Shown in pieces: positions 1 through 8,534 of a stretch of DNA of 32,290 nt. The stretch spans positions 1-32,290 of the forward strand of contig JADINB010000066.1 in NCBI GenBank assembly GCA_017694275.1. Reading direction: 5' to 3'. Numbering within the stretch: position 1 is the first letter of the stretch; every line of letters begins with the position of its first letter. Under the pieces are notes generated by a model, which did no database searches, had not been told where the DNA came from, and worked only from the letters and a program-made list of their open reading frames with translations. Made by a program: the position numbers and the translations under genes. The DNA is from Candidatus Egerieousia excrementavium. Lineage in GTDB: Bacteria; Bacteroidota; Bacteroidia; Bacteroidales; UBA932.

Positions 1-4
1 CAAA

Positions 5-838
5 TCAATCACCTGGCCGGACTCCCTTCTTACACATAGACCTGTATTGCGAGGGCGATATCCCTTCAGATTTTTTGAACAGCCTGGCAAAATAGGACTG
101 ATCGTACACCCCGATGCTCTCAGCAACGGCCCCGAGCGGCATGTCTGTATTGCGCAACAGCATCCTGGCCTCCTTCATAAGCGCCTCACCTATCCAGTGC
201 GAAGGAGATTTGGAAGTGAGCCTTTTCACCATTTTGTTCAGATGGTTGGGAGAGACATTCAGCATCCTGGCATAATCGGCAACATTACGCTTTATCTGCC
301 TTTCTCCGAAAAGCAGGTCAAGGAACTTGTGAGCGACACTGTTCAGGTTTTCGGAAAAATTCTCTTCCGCGCTTTTTCTGTAGACTATATCGGCCTCAAG
401 CAGAATGGCCATAAGGTATACCTTTATAATCTCTTCGCTGCCGGAAGAAGATGCGTGCTCTTCAAGAATCCTCTCAAAAAGCCTGGCAATGCCCTCCGCC
501 CTTGCCTCGCAAAACTCCATTACCGGATAACCCCACACCTTGAGGAAATCGAACCTTTTGAAGATATTCATTTCCAGAGTCTGTTCTCCAAAATAGCCGG
601 GAGAAAAACTGCCCATATAGCCTTCGCTCCTGTCGAAATATTTTATTGAAAAATATTGTCCGACAGGTATTATAACCAGTTCACCCGGCTTTATGAGATA
701 TCCCTTTTCTCCTATTTCGGCCAGAACGGTTCCGCCGAGCAGGAAAAAGAAAGAACAGGCCTGCAGCCGGGTAGGATGCTGCGGAATGTCGGCAGCATGG
801 TAACGCTTGTCTAACTTTCTGATTGTAAACGGGAGCAT
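5..838 (-). CDS. AraC-family transcriptional regulator
   Basis: Complete 277-residue protein with the usual two-part AraC layout. Residues 1 to about 160 form a cupin-like sensor domain (short beta strands such as GYLIKPGELVIIP), which normally binds a small effector. Residues about 180-272 hold the two helix-turn-helix motifs: NVADYARMLNVSPNHLNKMVKR, then MPLGAVAESIGVYDQSYFARLFKK and the end motif GISPSQYR. The length is normal for the family. It starts 20 bases after the stop of fhs on the same strand with no promoter visible in between, so co-transcription with fhs is likely. The effector and target genes cannot be read from sequence; control of the neighbouring fhs is inference only. Confidence 0.88.
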   Translation of the reverse strand: MLPFTIRKLDKRYHAADIPQHPTRLQACSFFFLLGGTVLAEIGEKGYLIKPGELVIIPVGQYFSIKYFDRSEGYMGSFSPGYFGEQTLEMNIFKRFDFLKVWGYPVMEFCEARAEGIARLFERILEEHASSSGSEEIIKVYLMAILLEADIVYRKSAEENFSENLNSVAHKFLDLLFGERQIKRNVADYARMLNVSPNHLNKMVKRLTSKSPSHWIGEALMKEARMLLRNTDMPLGAVAESIGVYDQSYFARLFKKSEGISPSQYRSMCKKGVRPGD

Positions 839-858
839 CGGAAGAACAGTCTATAATG

Positions 859-2580
859 CTAAAACAGGCCTGAAATCACTCCGTTTTCATCTATGTCTAT
901 CCTCTCTGCGGCCGGTTCTTCCGGAAGGCCCGGCATTCGCATTATCTCTCCCGTAATGGGGATTATGAATCCGGCACCGGAAGCCACCTCTATTTCACGC
1001 ACTGTAACCACAAAGTCCTTGGGCCGGCCCAGCAATTCCGGATTGTCGGAAAGCGACTTCTGCGTCTTGGCCATACAGATAGCCAGATGCTCGAGGCCCA
1101 GATCTGCAATTTTCTTCAAATCGGCTCTGGCTTTAGCCGTATAATCTACAGCCTGCGCCCCGTATATCTTCTTGGCTATTATCTCAATTTTCTCTCTTAC
1201 TGGCAGATTCAGGTCATAAAGAGGTTTGTATGTATGGTCTGCAGGATTCATGGCAATCTGCTCCATAAGAAGTTCCGCCAGTTCAATGGCTCCGGCCCCT
1301 CCCTTGCTCCACACATCCACTATAGAGGCCCTGACTCCCATAGAAGCGCAGTACTCCTTGATAAGTTCAAGTTCCTGTGGCGCGTCCGTGACAAACCTGT
1401 TGATGGCCACGACCGGCACGAGATTGAACTGCCTTATGTTCTCTATATGCTTCTGGAGATTTTCCATTCCTCTTTTCAGAGACTCTATCCGGCCTGAAAG
1501 CTCTTCTGGCGAGCAGTGTCCGTCTGCACAGGCATCGGTCTCCTCCCTGAGAGCTCCAAGCGACATTCCGCCATGATATTTCATGGCTCTTACCGTTGCC
1601 ACAAGCACTACGGCCTGAGGATTGAGCGACGCGGCGCGGCATTTGATGTCGAGGAACTTTTCCGCGCCCAAGTCAAACCCGAATCCTGCCTCGGTAATGG
1701 CATATTCAGATGTTGCCATTGCCGTCTTCGTTGCTATTACAGTATTTGTCCCCTGGGCTATATTTGCAAACGGGCCTCCATGCACAAAGGCTGCCGTTCC
1801 TTCCAGAGTCTGGACCAGATTGGGTTTTATTGCATCTTTCAGTAGCGCTGCCATTGCTCCGTTGGCATTCAGGTCACGGGCATAGACCGGTTTTCTGTCG
1901 AACGTATATCCGACAAATATATTTCCAAGCCTCTCCTTGAGATCTTTTATATCTGATGCAAGGCACAGTATGGCCATCACCTCTGAGGCTGCAGTAATAT
2001 CGAACCCTGTCTCCCGCGGCACGCCCGAAGAGGTGCCGCCAAGCCCTGCCACAATTTTCCTGAGCGACCTGTCATTCATGTCCATCACCCTTTTCCATGA
2101 AATTGTACGGGGATCCAGATGAAGCGAACGTCTCTTGCTCTGGATGTTGTTGTCAATCATGGCTGCAAGCAGATTGTGCGCCTTTTCCACAGCAGCAAAA
2201 TCTCCAGTAAAATGAAGGTTAATATCTTCCATGGGGACAACTTGGGAATACCCGCCTCCGGTAGCGCCTCCCTTGATTCCAAACACAGGGCCCAACGACG
2301 GTTCCCTGAGTGCCAAAACAGCATTTTTGCCCAGACGGTTGAAAGCCTGTGCAAGGCCGATTGAGACTGTTGTCTTCCCTTCTCCCGCCGGAGTGGGAGA
2401 GATTGCCGAAACCAGAATCAGTTTTGACCTTGAAATATCCCTGTCTTTATAGGAGAGCGGGACTTTTGCCTTATATTTCCCGTACAGTTCCAGGTCTTCC
2501 TCGGGAATACCTATCTTTTTAGCAACCTCCACTATTGGAAGAAGCCTGCTTTCCTGTGCTATCTGAATGTCGCTCTTCAT
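859..2580 (-). CDS. fhs: Formate-tetrahydrofolate ligase
   Basis: Cytoplasmic enzyme that joins formate to tetrahydrofolate with ATP, giving 10-formyl-THF for purine and one-carbon metabolism. At 573 residues it is slightly longer than the usual 550-560. The ATP-binding loop TPAGEGKT lies at residues 63-70, and the family signature GIKGGATGGGY at 101-111 is followed by a conserved PMEDINLHFTGD segment. The C-terminus has the typical GEIMRMPGLP stretch. The start follows a clear promoter (-7 box at 2602-2609), so it is transcribed separately from the cobalamin operon that ends 78 bases upstream. The AraC-family gene follows directly. No truncation or missing motif was seen. Confidence 0.97.
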   Translation of the reverse strand: MKSDIQIAQESRLLPIVEVAKKIGIPEEDLELYGKYKAKVPLSYKDRDISRSKLILVSAISPTPAGEGKTTVSIGLAQAFNRLGKNAVLALREPSLGPVFGIKGGATGGGYSQVVPMEDINLHFTGDFAAVEKAHNLLAAMIDNNIQSKRRSLHLDPRTISWKRVMDMNDRSLRKIVAGLGGTSSGVPRETGFDITAASEVMAILCLASDIKDLKERLGNIFVGYTFDRKPVYARDLNANGAMAALLKDAIKPNLVQTLEGTAAFVHGGPFANIAQGTNTVIATKTAMATSEYAITEAGFGFDLGAEKFLDIKCRAASLNPQAVVLVATVRAMKYHGGMSLGALREETDACADGHCSPEELSGRIESLKRGMENLQKHIENIRQFNLVPVVAINRFVTDAPQELELIKEYCASMGVRASIVDVWSKGGAGAIELAELLMEQIAMNPADHTYKPLYDLNLPVREKIEIIAKKIYGAQAVDYTAKARADLKKIADLGLEHLAICMAKTQKSLSDNPELLGRPKDFVVTVREIEVASGAGFIIPITGEIMRMPGLPEEPAAERIDIDENGVISGLF

Positions 2581-2601
2581 AATAATATCCGGTTTTTATG
2601 A

Positions 2602-2632
2602 CAAAGATAGCAGCCGGGCACGATAAAGCCAA
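2602..2632 (-). promoter_or_regulatory. Promoter of fhs
   Basis: On the minus strand a TTTG (TTG at 2630-2632) is followed, after 20 bases, by TATCTTTG (2602-2609), matching the Bacteroidetes TTG / TAnnTTTG promoter. It sits in the gap before fhs and gives an untranslated leader of roughly 15-20 bases. Confidence 0.72.
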
Positions 2633-2658
2633 ATCGCACCGCCGCATCTGTCATAAAA

Positions 2659-4689
2659 TCATTCAAGGATATATTTTCCGGCAACCATATCTTCGTAGGT
2701 AGGGTTATAGGCACAATTCGTCACGCTCCATCTCTCTCCGGATATGGAATCCAATATATTCTTCAGCCCGGAAAAATCGGTAAGATTCCCGCAATACTCG
2801 ATTGTTACCGAACCGGCAACTTTAAGTGAACTGAGAAAATCCAGATCCGTAATTGAAACCCGGCTCTGATTGTACGACGATACTCCGCTTATTAGCAGCG
2901 ATTCGGTAACCTCTTCCAATCTGGGAACATTTATACTCTCTACATCCAACGGCGTTTTTATCTCGAATATCCCTATCTTCTCCAGAGATGGCATTTCAAG
3001 ATTCTTCAAAGTAGAAGAAAAAGAGAGTGAAAGTTTTCCCAATGTCTTTATGTCCGGCATTGAAATTCTGCTTGCATAGGCAGCACTTATCTTAAGTTCG
3101 CCCTTTATTGCCGTTGCATAACCTTCCAGCGTCAGTTCCGTGTTCCTGAAATTGCTCAATGTAAAATTTTCCACCTCTTCCAGTCCCTCCATGGGAATAG
3201 CCTCTGCCACCTGGCTGGCCGCATTAATCACTATCTCTCCTACTTTTGCGGGGACCTTGCATTTTTTTATTGCAGGTGAACCTGTTATCGACAGTTCAGA
3301 CAGATTTTCGACAGTTGAAATATCCAATATCTCCGGCCCTTCCATATAATAGAGGTAAAATGTCCCGTTGCATGTTTTAAGAAGAGGCAAATCCAACTCC
3401 TTGAGCGATTGCATGTAACGCAAATCAAATGTTCCATCCACAGAGAACAGGGATGTCAGAGAAAGCGATGCGATATTCAGATACGAGAGCGCAAAAGCTC
3501 CGTTTACCTGCTCGAGCGAAGAGAAATCGAGAGTTTCGATTATGGGAGCGTTGTTTCTTCCGTCTATATCTATGGCCCCGGCCTCTTTCAGCCCCGGCAT
3601 TTGCAGACTCTTCAACCCGCTCATGTCATAAGGGACTGCAATAGTCCCTCCGACGCGCTCCAGAGCAGGAAAAGAGATAATCTCTACCAAAGGCAGCAAT
3701 TTAAAATTGAGTTTTCCCGATATGGTTTTCAGCACCGGCAAGGAGAGGGAGGAGAGATTGGACAAAGTTTGCAGAGTAAGGTTACCTCCTACATTCTCCA
3801 GTGCCGGCAGTGAAAACTCCGTAATTTCGCCATTTGCACCAGAAGCAGTCGTCCCAGACGAAACTGTAAGATTTCCATATACTGTTTTCAGAAGGGGCAG
3901 GGAAATTTCATTGACACTCTTGCCGTTTACATATAAAGACATGACTTCCGAAAGGGCATTCAGACAAATCCGGCCGACCTTTTCCGAATTTACCGTTATC
4001 TGGCCGGCAACCGTTTCAAGGGCAGGCAGTTCAATGGAAAGGAGGCTCTCTTTTCCGTTGTCGAAAGCATTCTCCTCATCGCCTATATAAAGATTTCCCG
4101 CATACCTGACATTATGCAGCCCGTCGAGGTTCATTCCTCCGAAAGAATTGTTGATTACTATATTTCCCCTGACCTCCGTAAGAGAAGCCAGAGAAGAGAG
4201 GTTCTTTACGGTATCGTATTCCGTTGCCGGAACCGTTTTTTCGCCTATTATAAGATTGCCTTCAAGGATCTTTACCTTCTCTGCGGCAAAGGCCTCCAGT
4301 TCCGCCTGCGTGGCCAGTATCACATTTCCGCCGGAAACCTTTTCGTCACGCACCACGGAATAGTTATAGTTCCTTGCCTGTCCGCTATACGAGGTAACGG
4401 TAAAAAGGCATGCCTGATTCCATTCCTCAACGGTTGCAGGGTCCGGCGATATCGTAGCCAGTTCGCATATCTCATATCTGGCAGTTGCACCCTGCAAATC
4501 CGCCTCCTGAGGAACTGTCAGGGTAATAAGATTGTTTATGATTTCTGCATGGTACACAACTCCGTCTTTTTCCAGAGAGAACGAATTCAAATAGTTGTCG
4601 CTGCCGATAAAATCATTGTTTTCTTTGTCGCAAGCTGTAAAAAGAGAGGCAGCGAGCGACAAAAACATTATTATTGATATCTTTTTCAT
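2659..4689 (-). CDS. Surface lipoprotein with leucine-rich-like solenoid repeats (paralog 1)
   Basis: 676 residues; specific function unknown. A lipoprotein signal ends in FTAC (Cys20), followed by acidic DKEN, a pattern that in Bacteroidetes often goes with export to the cell surface. Residues about 25-115 form a beta-rich N-terminal domain. Residues about 120-620 are degenerate repeats of about 22-24 residues of the type LxSLxLPxLxxVxGxLxL, resembling BspA-type leucine-rich or receptor-L-domain solenoids. The last 55 residues form a cap (YCGNLTDFSGLK, then YNPTYEDMVAGKY) shared with the upstream neighbour. It begins 10 bases after that paralog's stop and is the last gene of the cobalamin-riboswitch operon. 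A role in cobalamin capture, or as a scaffold for the receptor complex, is inferred from position only. An adhesin-like role is the main alternative. Confidence 0.8.
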   Translation of the reverse strand: MKKISIIMFLSLAASLFTACDKENNDFIGSDNYLNSFSLEKDGVVYHAEIINNLITLTVPQEADLQGATARYEICELATISPDPATVEEWNQACLFTVTSYSGQARNYNYSVVRDEKVSGGNVILATQAELEAFAAEKVKILEGNLIIGEKTVPATEYDTVKNLSSLASLTEVRGNIVINNSFGGMNLDGLHNVRYAGNLYIGDEENAFDNGKESLLSIELPALETVAGQITVNSEKVGRICLNALSEVMSLYVNGKSVNEISLPLLKTVYGNLTVSSGTTASGANGEITEFSLPALENVGGNLTLQTLSNLSSLSLPVLKTISGKLNFKLLPLVEIISFPALERVGGTIAVPYDMSGLKSLQMPGLKEAGAIDIDGRNNAPIIETLDFSSLEQVNGAFALSYLNIASLSLTSLFSVDGTFDLRYMQSLKELDLPLLKTCNGTFYLYYMEGPEILDISTVENLSELSITGSPAIKKCKVPAKVGEIVINAASQVAEAIPMEGLEEVENFTLSNFRNTELTLEGYATAIKGELKISAAYASRISMPDIKTLGKLSLSFSSTLKNLEMPSLEKIGIFEIKTPLDVESINVPRLEEVTESLLISGVSSYNQSRVSITDLDFLSSLKVAGSVTIEYCGNLTDFSGLKNILDSISGERWSVTNCAYNPTYEDMVAGKYILE

Positions 4690-4699
4690 CTTGTCTGTT

Positions 4700-6760
4700 C
4701 TATTGCATGGTATATTTTCCGTTTTTCATATCTGCAAGGGTGGGATTGTATCTGTTTCCGCTTACCGCCCATGCGCTTTCATCCGAAAGGTTGTCTGCCA
4801 AAGAGGAGAGTCCGGTAAAGTCCGTAAGGTTTCCGCAATAGCGGACTTCGACCCTGTCTGCCTTTTTTAGGGAGGCGAACCAGTCCAATTTTGTAACCGC
4901 ACTTCGCGAAGCCGTCGATGAGGAGCTCCCCCCGTAAAATTTGAACAGTGTGCCGGCAGACTCCAAAAGCGGCACATTGATATTTTCAATCTTTTGCAGA
5001 TTGCTCATCGAAAACGAACCGGCACATCTGAGCACAGGCGCCTCGAATGTTGTCAATGCAGTAAGGTTGCTTAACGTAAGAGTGCCTATGGTATCTGCAT
5101 CGGGCAGGCGCAAGGCCGCAAGTTTTGTTCCGCTTGTATGTGAAAACGCTCCTATCGATTTTATATGGGGAATCTCTATTTCGGTAAAGTTGGCCGCTGT
5201 AATCCTGAGAGTTCCCCTTACGGTATCGAGCCCCGTCATTTCTGTCAGGAACATATCCTCCGCATTTGCAGATGCATTGGTAATGGAAAGATTGCCTGTC
5301 ACGATCTTCGGAGAGTTCATCCTCACCAGCCCAGTGCAGCCGCTTAACGCAATGGCCCCTGTCTGCGCCACCTTTGAAAAATCCAGTTCCCTTACATTGG
5401 CAATGGATGTAATCGAAAGTTCTCCGCACTCTTCCAAAGAGCCAAAAGAGAGGGTTTCCAAAAAATAAAAGGTAGAAAGCTCGAGTTTTCCTGCAATTTT
5501 CCTCAATTTTGGAAACGAGAGATTCTCCATTGAGCCGTATTTAATGGAAAAATTGCCATTGACTTCTTCAATGGAACCAAGCACAATATCTGTCAGATTT
5601 ATGTATGAGCTCCCCGACGAGGCAACGGAAAGCGACCCTGCGCCTTTAAGCAATGGCGCAGAGAATGAAACCATTGCATCATTGGAAGTTATTTTCATAT
5701 CTCCGCCTGTCATCCGCAGCGATGGAAGTTCCAGCTCTTTAAGACCGTACAGATATGTAAGGGAGAGCGAACCTTTCACCTCTGAAAGCAGAGGGAAATC
5801 CGCACAGGAAAGGCTCCATATATTATTTACCGAGAGGTTTCCGTAAACGGTTTCCAAAGCGGGAAACGAAAGTTCCGCAAGTTTTCGGTTCACATTCGTT
5901 CCGCTACCGGATGAAGCACCTTGCGACTTGCCTTCGACCGTAATATCTCCGAAACACTCCTGCAACAGACCGGCTTCAATCTCCTCCACCGACCTGGAGT
6001 TTACATAAAATGCATTGTTCACTGTTTCAAGAGAGGGAAAAGAGATTTTGGCAATGCTGTCGCTGACTATGACTATATCTGTTGCAGAAGCCAATTTCGG
6101 GAGAGAAAGGCTGAAACCGCCTTCAAGGGCGCATTTTTCATCTTCCCTGCCTGCATGGATGCCGCCGGCCTTCTCGAGATTTGCCAGCCCGTCGATATTG
6201 CTCCCCTTGTAAGTGTCTCTTATGACAAGGTTGGCGCCTATCTCCTTCAAGGAGGCGAGCGCATCCACGTTTTTGATTGTATCATATTGGAAAGAGGGCT
6301 CCTTTTCCGCACCGATTATAACTGAACCGCTGACAGTTGTCGTACCGGATGAGGCAAAGGCGTCTACCTCTTCCTGCGTTGTAAAGAGAAGTGTTCCGCT
6401 CTCTATGTTTTCCGTGTATTTCACGCTATACCTGTAGCTTTCATAACTTCCGCCATACGCCTCGACCCTGAACAGATGGTCGTTGCCCCAGTCGGAAATT
6501 GAAGCGGGGTCCGGATTTATGCTTGCATTTTCACACAACATGTACTCCGCCGCCGCTCCTGAAAGCGAAACGCCGTAAGGCACTGCAAGCAGGATATTGC
6601 CGGCATCTATGGACGCAACGTATCTTGCGCCATCGGCAGTTGTAAGCGCAAAAGAGAGGATATGTGTATCGCTTCCCTCAAAAGGAGATTCTTCCTTGTC
6701 ACACCCTGCAAAGAGAGAGAGAATTGCACAGAGAAGCATAATGTTGAATGTCTGTTTCAT
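4700..6760 (-). CDS. Surface lipoprotein with leucine-rich-like solenoid repeats (paralog 2)
   Basis: 686 residues, built like the next gene downstream: lipoprotein signal ending in FAGC (Cys20) with acidic DKEES after it, a beta-rich N-terminal domain to about residue 115, then a long run of repeats (LSFPALETVYGNLSV, LELPSLRMTGGDMKI, LSFPKLRKIAGKLEL), and a cap with YCGNLTDFTGL and YNPTLADMKNGKY. The shared domain order and cap show a tandem duplication, but the repeat regions have diverged strongly. It follows the PKD lipoprotein by 23 bases and precedes paralog 1 by 10, so it is almost certainly expressed with the B12 uptake genes. No catalytic motif is visible; binding or scaffolding at the cell surface is inference. 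Confidence 0.8.
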   Translation of the reverse strand: MKQTFNIMLLCAILSLFAGCDKEESPFEGSDTHILSFALTTADGARYVASIDAGNILLAVPYGVSLSGAAAEYMLCENASINPDPASISDWGNDHLFRVEAYGGSYESYRYSVKYTENIESGTLLFTTQEEVDAFASSGTTTVSGSVIIGAEKEPSFQYDTIKNVDALASLKEIGANLVIRDTYKGSNIDGLANLEKAGGIHAGREDEKCALEGGFSLSLPKLASATDIVIVSDSIAKISFPSLETVNNAFYVNSRSVEEIEAGLLQECFGDITVEGKSQGASSGSGTNVNRKLAELSFPALETVYGNLSVNNIWSLSCADFPLLSEVKGSLSLTYLYGLKELELPSLRMTGGDMKITSNDAMVSFSAPLLKGAGSLSVASSGSSYINLTDIVLGSIEEVNGNFSIKYGSMENLSFPKLRKIAGKLELSTFYFLETLSFGSLEECGELSITSIANVRELDFSKVAQTGAIALSGCTGLVRMNSPKIVTGNLSITNASANAEDMFLTEMTGLDTVRGTLRITAANFTEIEIPHIKSIGAFSHTSGTKLAALRLPDADTIGTLTLSNLTALTTFEAPVLRCAGSFSMSNLQKIENINVPLLESAGTLFKFYGGSSSSTASRSAVTKLDWFASLKKADRVEVRYCGNLTDFTGLSSLADNLSDESAWAVSGNRYNPTLADMKNGKYTMQ

Positions 6761-6783
6761 AAAATCATGTTTTAGTAAATCTT

Positions 6784-8517
6784 TCAGTTCTTCAGCAGAT
6801 TGAAATCATTGAAATCCAAAACCTCGGTAGAGATTTCTCCCAACCAGCCCGATTTGGCGTTTACCGCACACTGGACCTTTACAAAGTCTATATATTTCAG
6901 ATTTGCCGGTTGCCCGTCAAAAGTTACCGCATCGCTTATCCTGAAATGGTTGCCATTGGCGGCAGCAGCATAATTGTCATCGTCGGTCAGCCTGTCGGAT
7001 CCGAAATTGTCTGCGTATCCCCATTCGAAATCTCCGTTAAACCAGTATCCTGGGCGAACCTCCTCGTTCTTTGGAGAGATACATGTCCCGCGCAAGGTAT
7101 AGGAATCCTCCTCGACCCATTCAGGATAATAATAATCCTGCCTGTGGAAAGAGCCCAGATAATCTATATAGCCGCTGCCGCCCTGGTTGTCCTCCCATAA
7201 AACGGGCATCTGGGCACCCTTCGGTCTGTAATAGGTAATGCAGTAGTCGCGAATCTCCGTACCGGTTCCGAATTCGCTTCCTTTAAGCTCATACCATGTA
7301 TCGTTGGGAAGGCCGTCTCCGTTCTCATCCTGCATGACCCATACTATGCCGGGTTCCGATGAACCGGAAAAGGAGTTTCCCTTTATCTGGATGTTGTAGT
7401 CCCCGTCATTCTCTATACTGTGGTCGAACCCTACCACTATATAGCCGCCAAAACCGCCAAGGCTTACATAGGAGTTCCCTGACTGCAGCCTGCTTTCTGC
7501 ATACTCTGTCGCTTCATCCATGGTTTGTGCAACATAACCTTCATTTATGAACTGGCCTGGAGCCGGCAAAAATTCATAAACCCTGTTGAACTTGGCATTG
7601 CTCGCCCCGGTTGCCGTTCTCTTGTACTCTCCTTCTGCAGGACAGTTGTTTACCTTCAGTTCTTTGGTAACCTCCGCATACGGATTTTTCATGGTTACGG
7701 AAACGGCTGTAACACTGCCGGATTTTGTTTCAGAGGCCGATGGAGCAGTATAGAGATACTCCGTAGAGGTTCCGCGCTGGACTTCTGTCCCGTCTACCTT
7801 CCATATATATTCGGCTCCAAAATCGTTTTTCACGTCAAATGCCTTGATACGTATCGTACGTCCTGCCGAAACATTGAACGTATCATATTCGAAATTCCAG
7901 CTGAACGGCATTTCCTCCGCAGTACAGACCCTCACCGCAAATTCTGCTTCCGAAGAACCGTCTTCGGAACTTGCCACCAGTTTCAGATTATAAGTACCCG
8001 CCTTTTCGGCCACAAAGGAGAAGCTCCGGGTCGAGGCTGTTTCAACTCCGTCTACATACCAGACAAATGTTGCTCCTTCTCCGTTTTCTATGACAGGTTC
8101 CAGCAGAAGCGTTCCCCCCTCTATGGTAACATATCCGTCTTGCGGCACGGCAAGCGAAATTTGCGGCACGGCAAGCTCCACTACGGAAATCTGAACTTCA
8201 GAATAAGCCGTGCCGCAACCATTGGCTACACATAACTCTATGTAATATACCCCAGTCTCTGCAGAAGAGAATACGAGCGAGGGCTCGGTAGAGATAATGT
8301 TTCCGTCTAATTTCCAAGCGAAGACAGCATCTTCCGCATTCTCATACTCAGGAACAATCGTTATCTGCCTGCCGGCCTTTACGCTGTAGGATGCTTCCTG
8401 GTTGTCTAAAGAAATTACGGGAGGTTTCCCTCCGGCGGGTTCATCCTCGCAACAGGTGAGGAGAATTCCCAAAAACAATGACATTACTATAATGCCGGAT
8501 TTCATGATTCTTTTCAT
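6784..8517 (-). CDS. PKD/Ig-repeat surface lipoprotein, candidate BtuH-like cobalamin-binding protein
   Basis: 577 residues from the chosen ATG; reading further upstream adds 30 residues that do not look like a signal peptide and run into the preceding gene. The signal peptide ends at LLTCC (Cys22 or Cys23), followed by acidic EDE. Three PKD or Ig-like repeats follow, at about 35-115, 120-195 and 205-295, each with a W-x-x-DG core (FAWKLDG, FVWYVDG, YIWKVDG). The C-terminal 280 residues form a separate domain with GFGGYIVVGFDHSI, EPGIVWVMQD and a calcium-loop-like DENGDGLPNDTW. Proteins of this build occur beside btuB/btuG in Bacteroides, and BtuH is a known cobalamin-binding surface lipoprotein there. 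The BtuH assignment rests on context and my memory of the family, so it is tentative. Confidence 0.7.
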   Translation of the reverse strand: MKRIMKSGIIVMSLFLGILLTCCEDEPAGGKPPVISLDNQEASYSVKAGRQITIVPEYENAEDAVFAWKLDGNIISTEPSLVFSSAETGVYYIELCVANGCGTAYSEVQISVVELAVPQISLAVPQDGYVTIEGGTLLLEPVIENGEGATFVWYVDGVETASTRSFSFVAEKAGTYNLKLVASSEDGSSEAEFAVRVCTAEEMPFSWNFEYDTFNVSAGRTIRIKAFDVKNDFGAEYIWKVDGTEVQRGTSTEYLYTAPSASETKSGSVTAVSVTMKNPYAEVTKELKVNNCPAEGEYKRTATGASNAKFNRVYEFLPAPGQFINEGYVAQTMDEATEYAESRLQSGNSYVSLGGFGGYIVVGFDHSIENDGDYNIQIKGNSFSGSSEPGIVWVMQDENGDGLPNDTWYELKGSEFGTGTEIRDYCITYYRPKGAQMPVLWEDNQGGSGYIDYLGSFHRQDYYYPEWVEEDSYTLRGTCISPKNEEVRPGYWFNGDFEWGYADNFGSDRLTDDDNYAAAANGNHFRISDAVTFDGQPANLKYIDFVKVQCAVNAKSGWLGEISTEVLDFNDFNLLKN

Positions 8518-8534
8518 TTCTATTGTGTTTATGG

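Noticed and set aside
47..649. Long plus-strand open frames opposite the AraC-family gene, and similar antisense frames across fusA, lepA, fbp and the btuB-like gene
   Set aside because: They lie wholly opposite conserved genes, have no recognisable domain and are expected by-products of codon bias.
2659..6760. Nucleotide repeat array
   Set aside because: The repetition is at protein level only and degenerate; no direct DNA repeat units of constant length were seen.
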